A stretch of 64,000 nucleotides of DNA from JANSWO01 sp964351875 (GCA_964351875.1 CAYGQC010000001.1:30768-94767), one strand, 5' to 3'; shown: positions 44,081 to 52,319, counted from the stretch's first letter. Numbers and translations: made by a program. The notes: generated from the sequence alone by a model not told the origin.

Positions 44081-44170
44081 CCCCGAACACCGGTCAGGTG
44101 GTTTTGCGCATAGGCTGCTGCCGGCGTCCACGATAGAGTGATCGTTTGATTAGCGAGGCGATGCCTGACC

Positions 44171-45925
44171 ATGGATGATCTGCGCCTGCACGACGCCGTC
44201 ATTTTCCTGACCGCCGCTGGTCTTGTTGTGCCTTTAGTCAAACGCCTGCGCATCAGCCCGGTGATCGGCTTCCTGCTCATCGGCCTGGCCGTTGGTCCCT
44301 ATGGGCTCGCACGCTTCACCGACGCGGCGCCCTGGCTATCGATGTTTGTCATCTCCGATGTCGCTGGCGTGCATGCGATCGCCGAGCTCGGTGTGATCTT
44401 CCTGCTATTCATGATCGGATTGGAGTTGTCCTTCGAGCGCCTATGGGGCATGCGTCGCCTGGTGTTCGGGTTAGGGGGACTGCAGGTTGTGATCACCAGT
44501 TTCATCATCGGCGGCATTGCCTACTGGTTCGGCAACTCGATCGAAGCTTCGGTTGTGCTCGGCGGCTGTCTGGCGCTGTCGTCGACCGCAATAGTTATCC
44601 AACTCCTGACTGAACAGAGCCGATTCGGCTCGTCCGTCGGACGTGGCGGATTTTCTATTCTGCTCGCCCAGGATATAGCGGTAGTACCCATTCTGTTTGT
44701 CGTCGGCGTCTTCGGCGCCAGCGCGGCATCCGGCGTCAACACCAGCGTACTCCCGGCCTTGGGACTGGCCCTGGGTGAGGCAGCGATCGCGGTCGACGCA
44801 ATACTCGCTCTTCGCCGCCTGGTCGTGCGGCCACTGTTTCGCTTCGTCGGCGCGAGCAACTCGCCGGAGCTGTTCATGGCTATCACGCTGCTTACGGTTG
44901 TCGCGACCGCGGTCGCCACCCATGCAGCCGGACTCTCTGCTGCGCTTGGCGCTTTCCTCGCCGGACTGCTACTCGCCGAATCCGAGTATCGGCACGAGAT
45001 CGAGATCAACATCGAGCCTTTCAAAGGCCTGCTGCTAGGCCTGTTCTTCATATCGGTATCGATGACGATCGATCTCGGCGCCGTCGTGGCCGAGCCGCTA
45101 TGGATTCCGCTGTCCGTTGTCGGTTTGTTCGCGCTCAAGGGTGTTATCACGACGCTGCTTGCACGCGCGTTCGGCTACGGCTGGCCGGCATCCATTGAGA
45201 TAGGATTACTGCTCGGCCAGGGTGGCGAGTTCGCTTTTGTTGTTGTGGCGATGGCCTTGAGCTTTGCCCTGCTACCCGCAGACACCGCCCAGTTCATGCT
45301 GATCGTTGTCAGTGCAACGATGTTCCTAACTCCGCTCGTCGCTCGCCTGGGCCAGAAGGTGAACGAGGTTCTCAGCCATCGCGCAGCGACGACTTCAGAC
45401 TCAGCGGACGAGCCTGACGCGGACACCAACGGCCACGTCGTCATCGTCGGTTACGGCAGAACCGGCCAGTTGCTGGCAGGGCTTCTGGACAGGCAACAGG
45501 TGGCCCACGTCGGCCTCGATCTTGATCAGCAGCGCGTCACCGACGAGCAAGACAAAGGTGCGCCCTTATATCTCGGTGACGCCAGCCGGAAAGCAATGCT
45601 CGACAAGATGCGCCTGGGCAATGCTGCCGCGCTCGCGGTTTGCACGGATGATCCGGACGCGACTAAAAACATAATCAGTGTCGCCCACCGAGACTTCCCA
45701 GACATCCCGATACTTGCTCGAGCGCGCGATCCAGAGCACGCGGCAGAGCTACTCGCCCTGGGTGCAACGGACGTTATACCGGAGGTACTGGAATCTGGCC
45801 TGCAGATGGGACAGACATTGCTCAAGGAACTTGGCGTGCCATTGGCTGCTGCCAGAGAAGTGATCGACGTGGAACGCTTCGAGCGAATCCAGGCCCTTAC
45901 CGAAAACGCAACCAAATCCTCCTGA
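44171..45925 (+). CDS. Kef-type monovalent cation:proton antiporter with RCK domain
   Basis: A CPA2-family transporter of 584 residues. About 12 TM helices span residues 10–380, including the GVIFLLFMIGLELSF and AFLAGLLLAES segments and the LLGQGGEFAFVVV helix. A TrkA-N/RCK domain follows (about 420–540) with GHVVIVGYGRTGQLLAGLL (Rossmann GxGxxG). The closest functional models are KefB/KefC, glutathione-gated K+ efflux systems. No separate KefF/KefG ancillary gene is adjacent, but a glutathione S-transferase-like gene follows 69 bp downstream. Ion and gating ligand are inferred. Confidence 0.88.
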   Translation: MDDLRLHDAVIFLTAAGLVVPLVKRLRISPVIGFLLIGLAVGPYGLARFTDAAPWLSMFVISDVAGVHAIAELGVIFLLFMIGLELSFERLWGMRRLVFGLGGLQVVITSFIIGGIAYWFGNSIEASVVLGGCLALSSTAIVIQLLTEQSRFGSSVGRGGFSILLAQDIAVVPILFVVGVFGASAASGVNTSVLPALGLALGEAAIAVDAILALRRLVVRPLFRFVGASNSPELFMAITLLTVVATAVATHAAGLSAALGAFLAGLLLAESEYRHEIEINIEPFKGLLLGLFFISVSMTIDLGAVVAEPLWIPLSVVGLFALKGVITTLLARAFGYGWPASIEIGLLLGQGGEFAFVVVAMALSFALLPADTAQFMLIVVSATMFLTPLVARLGQKVNEVLSHRAATTSDSADEPDADTNGHVVIVGYGRTGQLLAGLLDRQQVAHVGLDLDQQRVTDEQDKGAPLYLGDASRKAMLDKMRLGNAAALAVCTDDPDATKNIISVAHRDFPDIPILARARDPEHAAELLALGATDVIPEVLESGLQMGQTLLKELGVPLAAAREVIDVERFERIQALTENATKSS

Positions 45926-45994
45926 CTCTCTAGTGCCATGCCCTGTCAGTAGGACACCGCTAAGCTGGCGACTTCCCTGATCGAGACCATCACT

Positions 45995-46708
45995 ATGAAA
46001 CTTATCACCCTGCCACCGGCCTTCGGCATGCGTAACGTCAGCCCCTTCTGTCTGAAGGCTGAGATGGCGCTGGCGCATCTGAAACTCGACCACGAGATTG
46101 ATTGGGAGAAAGACCCGCGCAAGACACCGAAAGGCAAACTGCCGGTCTTGCACGACGGCAGCCTGGTCATCGCGGACTCCGAGCTGATTCTCAAACACCT
46201 CGACGAAACGACAAAGGGCGGGTTGTATGGAAAGCTGACGCCGGAACAGAACGCCATCGGCACATCAGCAACGCGCCTCGCTGAAGAACATCTCTACTGG
46301 TTCATCGTTGCCAGCCGCTGGCTGGATGACGATTGGTGGCCAAACGTGGTGAGCGGGTTCTTCGGGTTTGTCCCAGCTCTCTTTCGAGGTTTCGCCGCGA
46401 ATGGCGCGCGCAAAGAAGTAGCGAAAACATTGCACCTGCAAGGCCTCGGCCGCCACAACACTGACGAACAGTTAGGTTTCGCTCGGCGCGATCTGCAAGC
46501 GCTTCAGGATCTGGTTGGCGACACACCCTTCCTGTTCGGCAGCGAGGCCTGCGTTCACGATTTTGCCGTCGCCAGCATCCTTGCGGGCGCTATCGATAAC
46601 AAGCCCGCGACATGGATGACTACGATGGTGGGCGAGTACCCTGCGCTAGTGGAATACACCGAGCGAGTGCAAAACGCTGTGGGTGTATGGGGCATCGAGA
46701 AAGGTTAG
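45995..46708 (+). CDS. Glutathione S-transferase family protein (metaxin/FAXC-like)
   Basis: A 237-residue GST-fold protein with an N-terminal thioredoxin-like domain (MKLITLPPAFGMRNVSPFCL, then GKLPVLHDGSLVIADSELIL, containing the cis-Pro and Ser-Glu glutathione contacts). An all-helical C-terminal domain follows. The long DDDWWPNVVSGFF helix suits the metaxin/FAXC-type branch more than classical detoxifying classes. It follows the Kef-like antiporter and may be co-transcribed with it; glutathione control of the antiporter is a possible but unproven link. Confidence 0.83.
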   Translation: MKLITLPPAFGMRNVSPFCLKAEMALAHLKLDHEIDWEKDPRKTPKGKLPVLHDGSLVIADSELILKHLDETTKGGLYGKLTPEQNAIGTSATRLAEEHLYWFIVASRWLDDDWWPNVVSGFFGFVPALFRGFAANGARKEVAKTLHLQGLGRHNTDEQLGFARRDLQALQDLVGDTPFLFGSEACVHDFAVASILAGAIDNKPATWMTTMVGEYPALVEYTERVQNAVGVWGIEKG

Positions 46709-46757
46709 CCCGTTAACAACGACCTTTCCGTTTCGCCAGAGCCGCTAAAGCCAAACA

Positions 46758-47294
46758 ATGCTGATCGTCCCCGAACTACTCAACGACCAGGCCGACCTGG
46801 TGCCGCTTTCACAGAGTCACTCAAGCGGCATGTTTGCACTGTGGTCAGATCCGCACGTCTGCCAGTACTCGGGGCCGGTAGCGGACTACGACGGAAACCC
46901 CATCACGACGCCGGTAACCACATCAGCTGACAGCGATCTGATTATCGATTTCTGGCTACGCGCCGCCACTGATGGCTGGGGCTTCCGCTGGGCAATCATG
47001 CACAAAGGCGACCGTGACGAGGCATGCTTCGCTGGCACCGTTGGCTTCAACGCACTGGGGCAGCGAGCGGAGATAGCCTGGCATCTTCTGCCAGCATTCT
47101 GGGGACAGGGAATCATGTCCGCCGCAGTTCGACGGTCCATGGCGTGGCTAGCCGATACTGGCTGCCAGGAACTGGAGGCATATGTTGAAGATCGAAACTT
47201 TGAGTCGATCGCGCTCGCCGAGCGGATGGGAATGCGGACAAGCGGGCATGTTTCAGACGGCGCGAACCAGTATCTGATGCGATTGCGCCGCTAG
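46758..47294 (+). CDS. GNAT acetyltransferase (RimJ/RimL type)
   Basis: A 178-residue GNAT protein. The acetyl-CoA-binding region is AWHLLPAFWGQGIMSAAVRRSM (motif A with QxxGxx replaced by GQGIM), followed by LEAYVEDRNFESIALAERMGM, the usual N-x-x-S motif B. The N-terminus LVPLSQSHSSGMFALWSDP matches the RimL-like group, which acetylates protein N-termini or small molecules. The substrate cannot be inferred. It stands 49 bp after the GST gene on the same strand. Confidence 0.85.
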   Translation: MLIVPELLNDQADLVPLSQSHSSGMFALWSDPHVCQYSGPVADYDGNPITTPVTTSADSDLIIDFWLRAATDGWGFRWAIMHKGDRDEACFAGTVGFNALGQRAEIAWHLLPAFWGQGIMSAAVRRSMAWLADTGCQELEAYVEDRNFESIALAERMGMRTSGHVSDGANQYLMRLRR

Positions 47295-47329
47295 CGGTCG
47301 CGCTCAGAGCGAGACGCAACGCCGGGGTG

Positions 47330-47545
47330 TCACGGATTCGTGTATGCCGTTCCGCCGAAAACATCGCCGACAACATCAAGGCTACGCAGACCGGATGCAC
47401 CAACCGCGTAGGGATCCTCGCTAAGCGCCGTGAAATCAGCGCGCTTGCCAACGCTGATCGAGCCGATCTCGTCTTCCAGCCCGATCGCGTAAGCTGCGTC
47501 GATCGTAATTCCCCGAAGCGCCGCATCTCTAAAAATGCGTAACGA
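47330..47545 (-). pseudogene. C-terminal remnant of an amidohydrolase-family gene
   Basis: In the minus frame ending at TGA 47330 the translation runs DAALRGITIDAAYAIGLE, then GSISVGKRADFTALSEDPYAV, and ends DVVGDVFGGTAYTNP. This is the characteristic tail of TIM-barrel amidohydrolases (GLExxIGSIxxGKRADFxxLxxDP). There is no start codon and no upstream catalytic domain: going upstream, the frame meets the stop codon of the VanZ-like gene at 47546–47548. About 70 residues survive from a protein normally of 400–550. It looks like the leftover of a deletion. Confidence 0.8.
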
Positions 47546-47902
47546 TCAGTAGAAGGTTTGTCGCAGCCAGGTTTTCAATTGCTCAGGCAATGCGCGCAGC
47601 GCTACCAGCCCCAGAGAAATCGCCAGCGCATCAACAAGAAAGTCTTTCACCTCTGGGGAACGACCGGTAAAACTTTGAACGACCTCAATGGCGGCTCCGT
47701 AGGCCAGCATCAACAGACCAGTAGGCCAGAGCTTGAGATCGAAGTGCGCAAACGCGAGGGCGCCAGTCAGCAAAGTGAATGCTGCCATGTGCAGCAGGAT
47801 GTCACTGAAGTGCGTGACCGGGTCCGGTGGGCTTGGCGTCAGCGCAAGCCAGGTAATCAGCACGAACGGCAGCCAGAACGCCGCCATTCGCAGCCACTTC
47901 AT
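47546..47902 (-). CDS. VanZ-like membrane protein
   Basis: A 118-residue membrane protein with about four TM helices. The pattern LALTPSPPDPVTHFSDILLHMAAFTLLTGAL, with HM in TM2 and a later AIEVVQSFTGRSPEVKDFLVDALAISLG, is typical of VanZ-family domains. The family role is unclear; the founding member gives low-level teicoplanin resistance. The ATG overlaps the hemE stop (ATGA, 4 bp), so it is translated with hemE. Its stop codon lies directly beside the amidohydrolase remnant. Confidence 0.83.
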   Translation of the reverse strand: MKWLRMAAFWLPFVLITWLALTPSPPDPVTHFSDILLHMAAFTLLTGALAFAHFDLKLWPTGLLMLAYGAAIEVVQSFTGRSPEVKDFLVDALAISLGLVALRALPEQLKTWLRQTFY

Positions 47903-48933
47903 GCGCCGGCTGATCCCGCACGGTAGGACTGCACAAAGCCCACCAGCGCTTTTACGTTGTCGACGGGCGTCTCGGGAATGATGCCGTGGCCGAGATTGAA
48001 AATGTGTCCGGGCCTGCCGGCGACTTCATCGAGAATGCGTTTGGCTTCGCGCTCCACGGACGCGCGGTCTGCACACAGAACGATCGGATCCAGGTTGCCC
48101 TGAACCGCGGTTACACCGGTTCGCTGCCAGGTTTCAATGATGGGAGTCCGCCAATCCAACGCGAGCACATCCGGACCAGCCTCGACGGTTGCGTCGAGCA
48201 GATGGCCGTTGCCGGTACCGAAGTAGATGACCGGCACGTCGCCCTTCAGCCGCTCCATCAGCGCAATCAGGTGCGGCAGCACAAACCGGCGAAAGTCCGA
48301 CAGAGACAACGCGCCCACCCAGGTATCAAACAACTGGATCGCATCAACCCCGGATTTGATCTGAAGCTTGAGATAGTCGCTTACCGCATCCACGAGCTTG
48401 GCCATCAAGGCATGCCACAGGTCTTCGCGCTCGTGCATCATCTTTTTCACATGCACGTAGTTGCGCGAACCCGCGCCTTCAATCGCATACGAGGCGAGCG
48501 TGAACGGCGCGCCACCAAATCCGATGAGCGCTATGTCCGATGGCAGGTCGTCGAGAATGTTGGTCACCGTATTGGCGATGTAACCAGTTCCCTCCTCCGC
48601 AATCAGCGGCTTCAGAGCGGCAACGTCTCTCTCCGAACGGATCGGGTTCGCAAACTCCGGCCCACGACCAGGCACGTAGTCGAGATCCAAACCCATCGGC
48701 ACCAGAATCGGCAATAGATCGGCAAACATGATGGCCGCATCAACACCGAGAATCCGCTGCGCATCGAGCGTGGCCTGGGCCGCCATCTCTGCATTAGTAA
48801 AGAAATCCAGGCTCGGCGTCGTGCCCTTGAGCGCGTGATACTCCGGCATATACCTGCCCGCCTGGCGATTCAGCCAGATCGGCGTGTGATCGGTGGGCCG
48901 GCCGTAGCAGGCTTCAACAAAAGCTTTGGTCAT
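47899..48933 (-). CDS. hemE: Uroporphyrinogen decarboxylase
   Basis: HemE converts uroporphyrinogen III to coproporphyrinogen III in heme synthesis. The N-terminal signature PIWLNRQAGRYMPEYHALKG is present, as are GFGGAPFTLASYAIEG and QLFDTWVGALS. Length 344 residues (E. coli 354). GAGGAA lies about 10 nt before ATG 48933. It overlaps the VanZ-like gene by 4 bp and follows ppa on the same strand by 39 bp. Confidence 0.97.
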   Translation of the reverse strand: MTKAFVEACYGRPTDHTPIWLNRQAGRYMPEYHALKGTTPSLDFFTNAEMAAQATLDAQRILGVDAAIMFADLLPILVPMGLDLDYVPGRGPEFANPIRSERDVAALKPLIAEEGTGYIANTVTNILDDLPSDIALIGFGGAPFTLASYAIEGAGSRNYVHVKKMMHEREDLWHALMAKLVDAVSDYLKLQIKSGVDAIQLFDTWVGALSLSDFRRFVLPHLIALMERLKGDVPVIYFGTGNGHLLDATVEAGPDVLALDWRTPIIETWQRTGVTAVQGNLDPIVLCADRASVEREAKRILDEVAGRPGHIFNLGHGIIPETPVDNVKALVGFVQSYRAGSAGA

Positions 48934-48972
48934 GTCTTGCCTGTTCCTCGAGGCACGGGCGATACCGGCGTG

Positions 48973-49569
48973 CTAGGAGCGTACCGGCGTGAAGGTCGTC
49001 AGGTAGTCGGTGACGGATGCTTTGAGCACAGCCATGCCGTGTTCGCTGCCATAGGTCTCGCCCAGGTCGACCGTGCTACCGGGCTTGTAGGTCACCAGGT
49101 AGTGACGAATTCGATCGATGATACCCGCCGGCAGCTCATCCACTTCTCTAGCGCCACCCCAGGCTGGGTCATCTTTCAGCACGAGTATCAATTTGTCGTC
49201 GGCTTCGCCGTCATCAACCATCGGAATACCGCCGACAACGCGGCCACGCGCGAGAACGCCTGAGCGCGTCAACGGCACCTCGCTGATCAGAAAGGCATCC
49301 AACGGGTCGTCATCACCGGTTTTTGAGTTGGGGTTCAGTGCGTTAACTCCTTCGCCGCAGTAAGTACGGGGAATGAACCCGTAGGCATACGGTGGCAGCG
49401 CCGAGTGCAGCGGCCGATCGATCGATAACAGCCCGGTGGGTTTGTCGAGTTCATACTTGAGCGTCTCGAACGGCGTCGCCTCGATGTAGAACTGGACGAT
49501 ATCACCGGCCAGGAACGTCGATATGCCATGCCAGGGATGTGAAGTGGTGGGGTACGCTGTGGTTGCCAC
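48973..49569 (-). CDS. ppa: Inorganic pyrophosphatase (family I)
   Basis: Hydrolyses pyrophosphate to drive biosynthesis; cytoplasmic. Family I signatures are YIEATPFETLKYELDKPTG, PYAYGFIPRTYCGEG, and the metal-binding DDDPLDAFLISE. The frame is open to 49710, but GTG 49569 is preceded by a perfect AGGAGG (49579–49584, minus strand) at 9-nt spacing, giving 198 residues. The N-terminal HPWHGI segment resembles a subgroup distinct from E. coli Ppa. It lies upstream of hemE. Confidence 0.94.
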   Translation of the reverse strand: MATTAYPTTSHPWHGISTFLAGDIVQFYIEATPFETLKYELDKPTGLLSIDRPLHSALPPYAYGFIPRTYCGEGVNALNPNSKTGDDDPLDAFLISEVPLTRSGVLARGRVVGGIPMVDDGEADDKLILVLKDDPAWGGAREVDELPAGIIDRIRHYLVTYKPGSTVDLGETYGSEHGMAVLKASVTDYLTTFTPVRS

Positions 49570-49748
49570 GGGGGCCGACCTCCTGTCGTCGAATGATCTG
49601 GGCGTGAGCGGCGCGAAGCTTACCGGCGCGAGCAGCACCAAGAAAGGGTAGCAGTGCACGGAAATGGCGAGTGGTGTCATCGAAGTGCCCAGGCAGGTTA
49701 CTCTGACCATCGATTAATCGCCGTTTTAGTCGGACAGGAGCAGCGCCC

Positions 49749-50030
49749 ATGAAAGCGTCTTGGAATGGTCGGGTGATCGCGGAATCCGATGACACCGTCA
49801 TCGTCGAAGGGAATCACTATTTCCCCCGGGCGAGCGTCGCGGACCATCTGCTGGAGGCGAGCGACACGACCTCCTACTGTCCGTGGAAGGGAACCGCGAA
49901 CTACGCGACGCTCCGCATCGACGATGAGCGCAACGTCGACGCCATGTGGTTTTACCCCGAGCCCAAGCCCGAGGCGAGCCAGGTCACGGACAGAGTCGCG
50001 TTCTGGCGTGGCGTCCAGGTGAGCGAGTAG
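49749..50030 (+). CDS. DUF427 family protein
   Basis: A 93-residue single-domain protein of the DUF427 family. The signature VEGNHYFPRASVADHLLEAS is followed by TSYCPWKGTANYATLR (CPWKG). The function is not established. It is the first gene of a closely spaced same-strand run: the next gene, a GFA protein, starts 10 bp after its stop. It is divergent from ppa across about 180 bp, which must contain both promoters. Confidence 0.92.
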   Translation: MKASWNGRVIAESDDTVIVEGNHYFPRASVADHLLEASDTTSYCPWKGTANYATLRIDDERNVDAMWFYPEPKPEASQVTDRVAFWRGVQVSE

Positions 50031-50040
50031 GTCAGCGTCG

Positions 50041-50493
50041 GTGACCGAGCGAACGATTCACGGCCGCTGCCTCTGCGGTGGCGTCCAGGTACGCGTGTAC
50101 GGCGAGATAGACCAGCTCGACTACTGCCACTGCAGCCAATGCCGCAAAGCATCAGGCACGGCGTTCGCCAGCAACGCGCCGATCACAACCGATCGACTCG
50201 ACATCACTGGCTCAGATCTCATTCGCGAGTTCGCCGCCTCTGCAGGCAAATGGCGGGCGTTCTGCGGCACCTGCGGCTCCCCCATCTACAGTAGGCGCGC
50301 TTCGCGGCCCGGCGAGGTCCGATTGCGCGTCGGTTTGCTGGATGACGCGATCGCACCAGCTAAGCGCCAACACATCTGGGCGCAATTCCGTGCACCCTGG
50401 CACCAGATTCGCGATGCCTATCCCACGTTTGCTGAAGAAGCCGGCAGATCGAAGCTGCCAGAGCCGCCATCCACTACCGGAGACAACACGTAA
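50041..50493 (+). CDS. GFA family zinc protein (first copy)
   Basis: A 150-residue glutathione-dependent formaldehyde-activating (GFA/CENP-V) fold. Zinc ligands are visible as CLCGGV near the N-terminus, CHCSQCRKASG in the middle and FCGTCGSPIYS towards the end. Some members bind glutathione–formaldehyde adducts, but most are uncharacterised. It starts at GTG 10 bp after the DUF427 gene. Its TAA shares a base with the next ATG (TAATG), indicating translational coupling with the MAPEG–phosphatase fusion. Confidence 0.9.
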   Translation: MTERTIHGRCLCGGVQVRVYGEIDQLDYCHCSQCRKASGTAFASNAPITTDRLDITGSDLIREFAASAGKWRAFCGTCGSPIYSRRASRPGEVRLRVGLLDDAIAPAKRQHIWAQFRAPWHQIRDAYPTFAEEAGRSKLPEPPSTTGDNT

Positions 50494-51398
50494 TGATCGT
50501 TGCCATCTACGCTGCGCTTCTCGCACTGCTATTCGTCGTACTGAGTGTGCGCACGATCCTGACCAGACGCCGCCTGCAAATCGCCATCGGTGATGCCGAA
50601 CAACCGCAGATGCTTCGGGCGATGCGAGTGCACGCGAATTTCGCTGAATACACACCCATTGCTCTCATTGTGATTGCCGCCGCGGAAATCAGCGGCGCAG
50701 CCAGTGGCCTCGTCCACGGGCTTGGCATCGCGTTGCTCGTTGGCCGCTGCCTGCACGCCTTCGGAGTGGCCCAAATCAACGAGGATTTGCGCCTACGCGT
50801 ATCCGGAATGCTGCTCACGTTGGGCGCTTTGATCGTCGCCAGCCTTACCGCTCTGTGGCTGAGTCTTGCGGGCAGTTCAGCCACATCACAGGTAAGCTCA
50901 GCAACCGGCATGCAACAGCTCGAGGACAAGGCGGTGGCGGCAGAAGAAACGTTAGAGAACAGCTACAACTTTCGCCCAGCGAGCGAGCGAGTGACCACCT
51001 CGGGCGTCGTGCCTCCCGGCGCGTTGGCTCGCCTCTCAACGGAAGGCGTGGCGGCGGTGATCAACCTTCTGCCCAGCGACTCGGAACACGCCGTCGAGAA
51101 CGAAGCCGCACTGGTGACGAGCCAGGGCCTGACGTACGTACACCTTCCAGTGGATTGGAACGAGCCGACGGCTTCCGATTTCGAACAGTTCAGCGATGCA
51201 ATGGATGAGCTAGCGGGCAAACGCATTCACGTGCACTGCGCCGCCAATTTCCGAGTGAGTGGTTTCTACGCCGTATGGGCGGAACAACAGGGCCTGTGGA
51301 ACCGCAGCCAGGCGAATGACTTCATCGCCGATGTTTGGGATCCAACGGAGCATCCGCAATGGGCGGAGCTGCTCACTAATCTGCGCGGAAACCTGTAA
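50493..51398 (+). CDS. Fusion: N-terminal MAPEG membrane domain and C-terminal phosphatase-like domain
   Basis: A 301-residue protein. Residues 1–130 are a MAPEG domain with four hydrophobic helices; RAMRVHANFAEYTPIALIVI is the conserved glutathione-enzyme segment. After a linker rich in Ser and Glu, residues about 160–301 look like a cysteine-phosphatase fold: SGVVPPGALARLSTEGVAAVINLLP, then the active-site-like HCAANFRVSGF. This loop has Cys-x4-Arg instead of the usual Cys-x5-Arg, so catalysis is uncertain. Overlap with the upstream GFA gene is one base. I have not met this exact fusion as a named protein; each half is recognisable. Confidence 0.8.
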   Translation: MIVAIYAALLALLFVVLSVRTILTRRRLQIAIGDAEQPQMLRAMRVHANFAEYTPIALIVIAAAEISGAASGLVHGLGIALLVGRCLHAFGVAQINEDLRLRVSGMLLTLGALIVASLTALWLSLAGSSATSQVSSATGMQQLEDKAVAAEETLENSYNFRPASERVTTSGVVPPGALARLSTEGVAAVINLLPSDSEHAVENEAALVTSQGLTYVHLPVDWNEPTASDFEQFSDAMDELAGKRIHVHCAANFRVSGFYAVWAEQQGLWNRSQANDFIADVWDPTEHPQWAELLTNLRGNL

Positions 51399-51410
51399 GC
51401 GAGGCTAGCG

Positions 51411-51599
51411 ATGAAGAAGACCCTGAGCTGTGATCTGTGCGACGAGACGGCAGAGGGCGAGACCTTCGAAGAGTGGATGCAGGCGCTGTTTCCTCACTAC
51501 GCCAAAGCGCACCCCGAAGTAATGTCCAATCAAGCCAACGGTGAAGCGGAGCGGGCGCGGTGGATGGCCGAGAATCAGGCGCGCTTCGACGCCGCCTGA
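51411..51599 (+). CDS. Small cysteine-containing protein (DUF1059-like)
   Basis: A 62-residue protein beginning KKTLSCDLCDETAEGETFEEWM, with a CxxC pair, then HYAKAHPEVM and a charged helical end. This resembles small DUF1059-type proteins, possibly metal-binding through CxxC and the His. It starts 12 bp after the fusion gene and ends 10 bp before the next GFA gene, so it is part of the same transcript. Function unknown. Confidence 0.78.
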   Translation: MKKTLSCDLCDETAEGETFEEWMQALFPHYAKAHPEVMSNQANGEAERARWMAENQARFDAA

Positions 51600-51609
51600 G
51601 AATCTGGTG

Positions 51610-52005
51610 ATGCTACCCGGAAGCTGCCTATGCGGCGCGATCCAGTTGTTCGTAAAGGGCGATCTTGAGCACGATGCTGAAGCTTGTCATTGCCATCAGT
51701 GTCGCAAGCAGACCGGCGGCTATCTGATGGGCGTGAACGTACGCAAGAGCGCTCTGACGATCGACGACGAAAGGCGGCATCTTCGCTGGTATCGATCATC
51801 CCCCAAGGTCGAGCGGGGTTTCTGCGCAACCTGTGGCTCTACACTGTTCTGGCGGCCGGATATCGAAGGCTACGAGTGGATCGGAGTATCAATTGCAGCC
51901 TTCGATCAACCTACCGGCAAGACCGTCGAGAAACACACCTTCGTCGCGGACAAGGGTGACTACTACGCGATTGCCGACGACAAGATTCAGCACAACGGCT
52001 TTTGA
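51610..52005 (+). CDS. GFA family zinc protein (second copy)
   Basis: A 131-residue GFA-fold protein, a diverged paralogue of the one at 50041. Zinc ligands are GSCLCGAIQ, CHCHQCRKQTGG and GFCATCGSTLFW. ATG 51610 (or the adjacent GTG 51607) is chosen; the longer frame from 51541 runs through the preceding gene and lacks family similarity. Together with the MAPEG gene it suggests glutathione adduct or aldehyde handling, which is inference only. Confidence 0.9.
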   Translation: MLPGSCLCGAIQLFVKGDLEHDAEACHCHQCRKQTGGYLMGVNVRKSALTIDDERRHLRWYRSSPKVERGFCATCGSTLFWRPDIEGYEWIGVSIAAFDQPTGKTVEKHTFVADKGDYYAIADDKIQHNGF

Positions 52006-52043
52006 TCTGGCGCAGCGCCCTTCCTTGGCGCTACGCTTCGCCC

Positions 52044-52319
52044 ATGGACACCCAAATAACTCTCACGATCTTCATCACCGTCTTCCTGGCCGAGCTCGGC
52101 GACAAGACTCAGCTTGCCACGATGCTCTTTGCCGCGGATCAGAAAACCAGCGCGCTAACCGTCTTCGTTGTCGCCAGCCTGGCGCTGGTCGCCTCTTCCG
52201 CACTGGCGGTGATCGCGGGCCAAAGCCTCAGCAGCTTCCTCGATCCGCGCTGGCTGTCGCTGATCGCCGGCGCCGGCTTCATTGGCATCGGCATCTGGAC
52301 GCTGATCAACGCCTGGTGA
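52044..52319 (+). CDS. GDT1/TMEM165 (UPF0016) family membrane protein
   Basis: A 91-residue membrane protein with about three TM helices and one copy of the family motif ELGDKTQ (ExGDKT, about residues 17–22). Short bacterial members carry one repeat and work as homodimers or heterodimers; characterised members export Mn2+ or Ca2+. ATG 52044 is preferred over the open upstream frame. The last 165 nt overlap, tail to tail, the coding frame of the cyclase gene on the other strand. Confidence 0.88.
   Translation: MDTQITLTIFITVFLAELGDKTQLATMLFAADQKTSALTVFVVASLALVASSALAVIAGQSLSSFLDPRWLSLIAGAGFIGIGIWTLINAW

Noticed and set aside
43082..44131. 349-codon minus-strand frame antisense to ilvD
   Set aside because: ilvD has intact family motifs through the whole interval; the antisense frame is an arginine/aspartate-biased shadow.
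50007..50092. GTGGCGTCCAGGT occurring at the end of the DUF427 gene and start of the first GFA gene
   Set aside because: The two copies encode different, family-conserved residues in each protein, so the 13-nt identity looks coincidental and not a recombination repeat.
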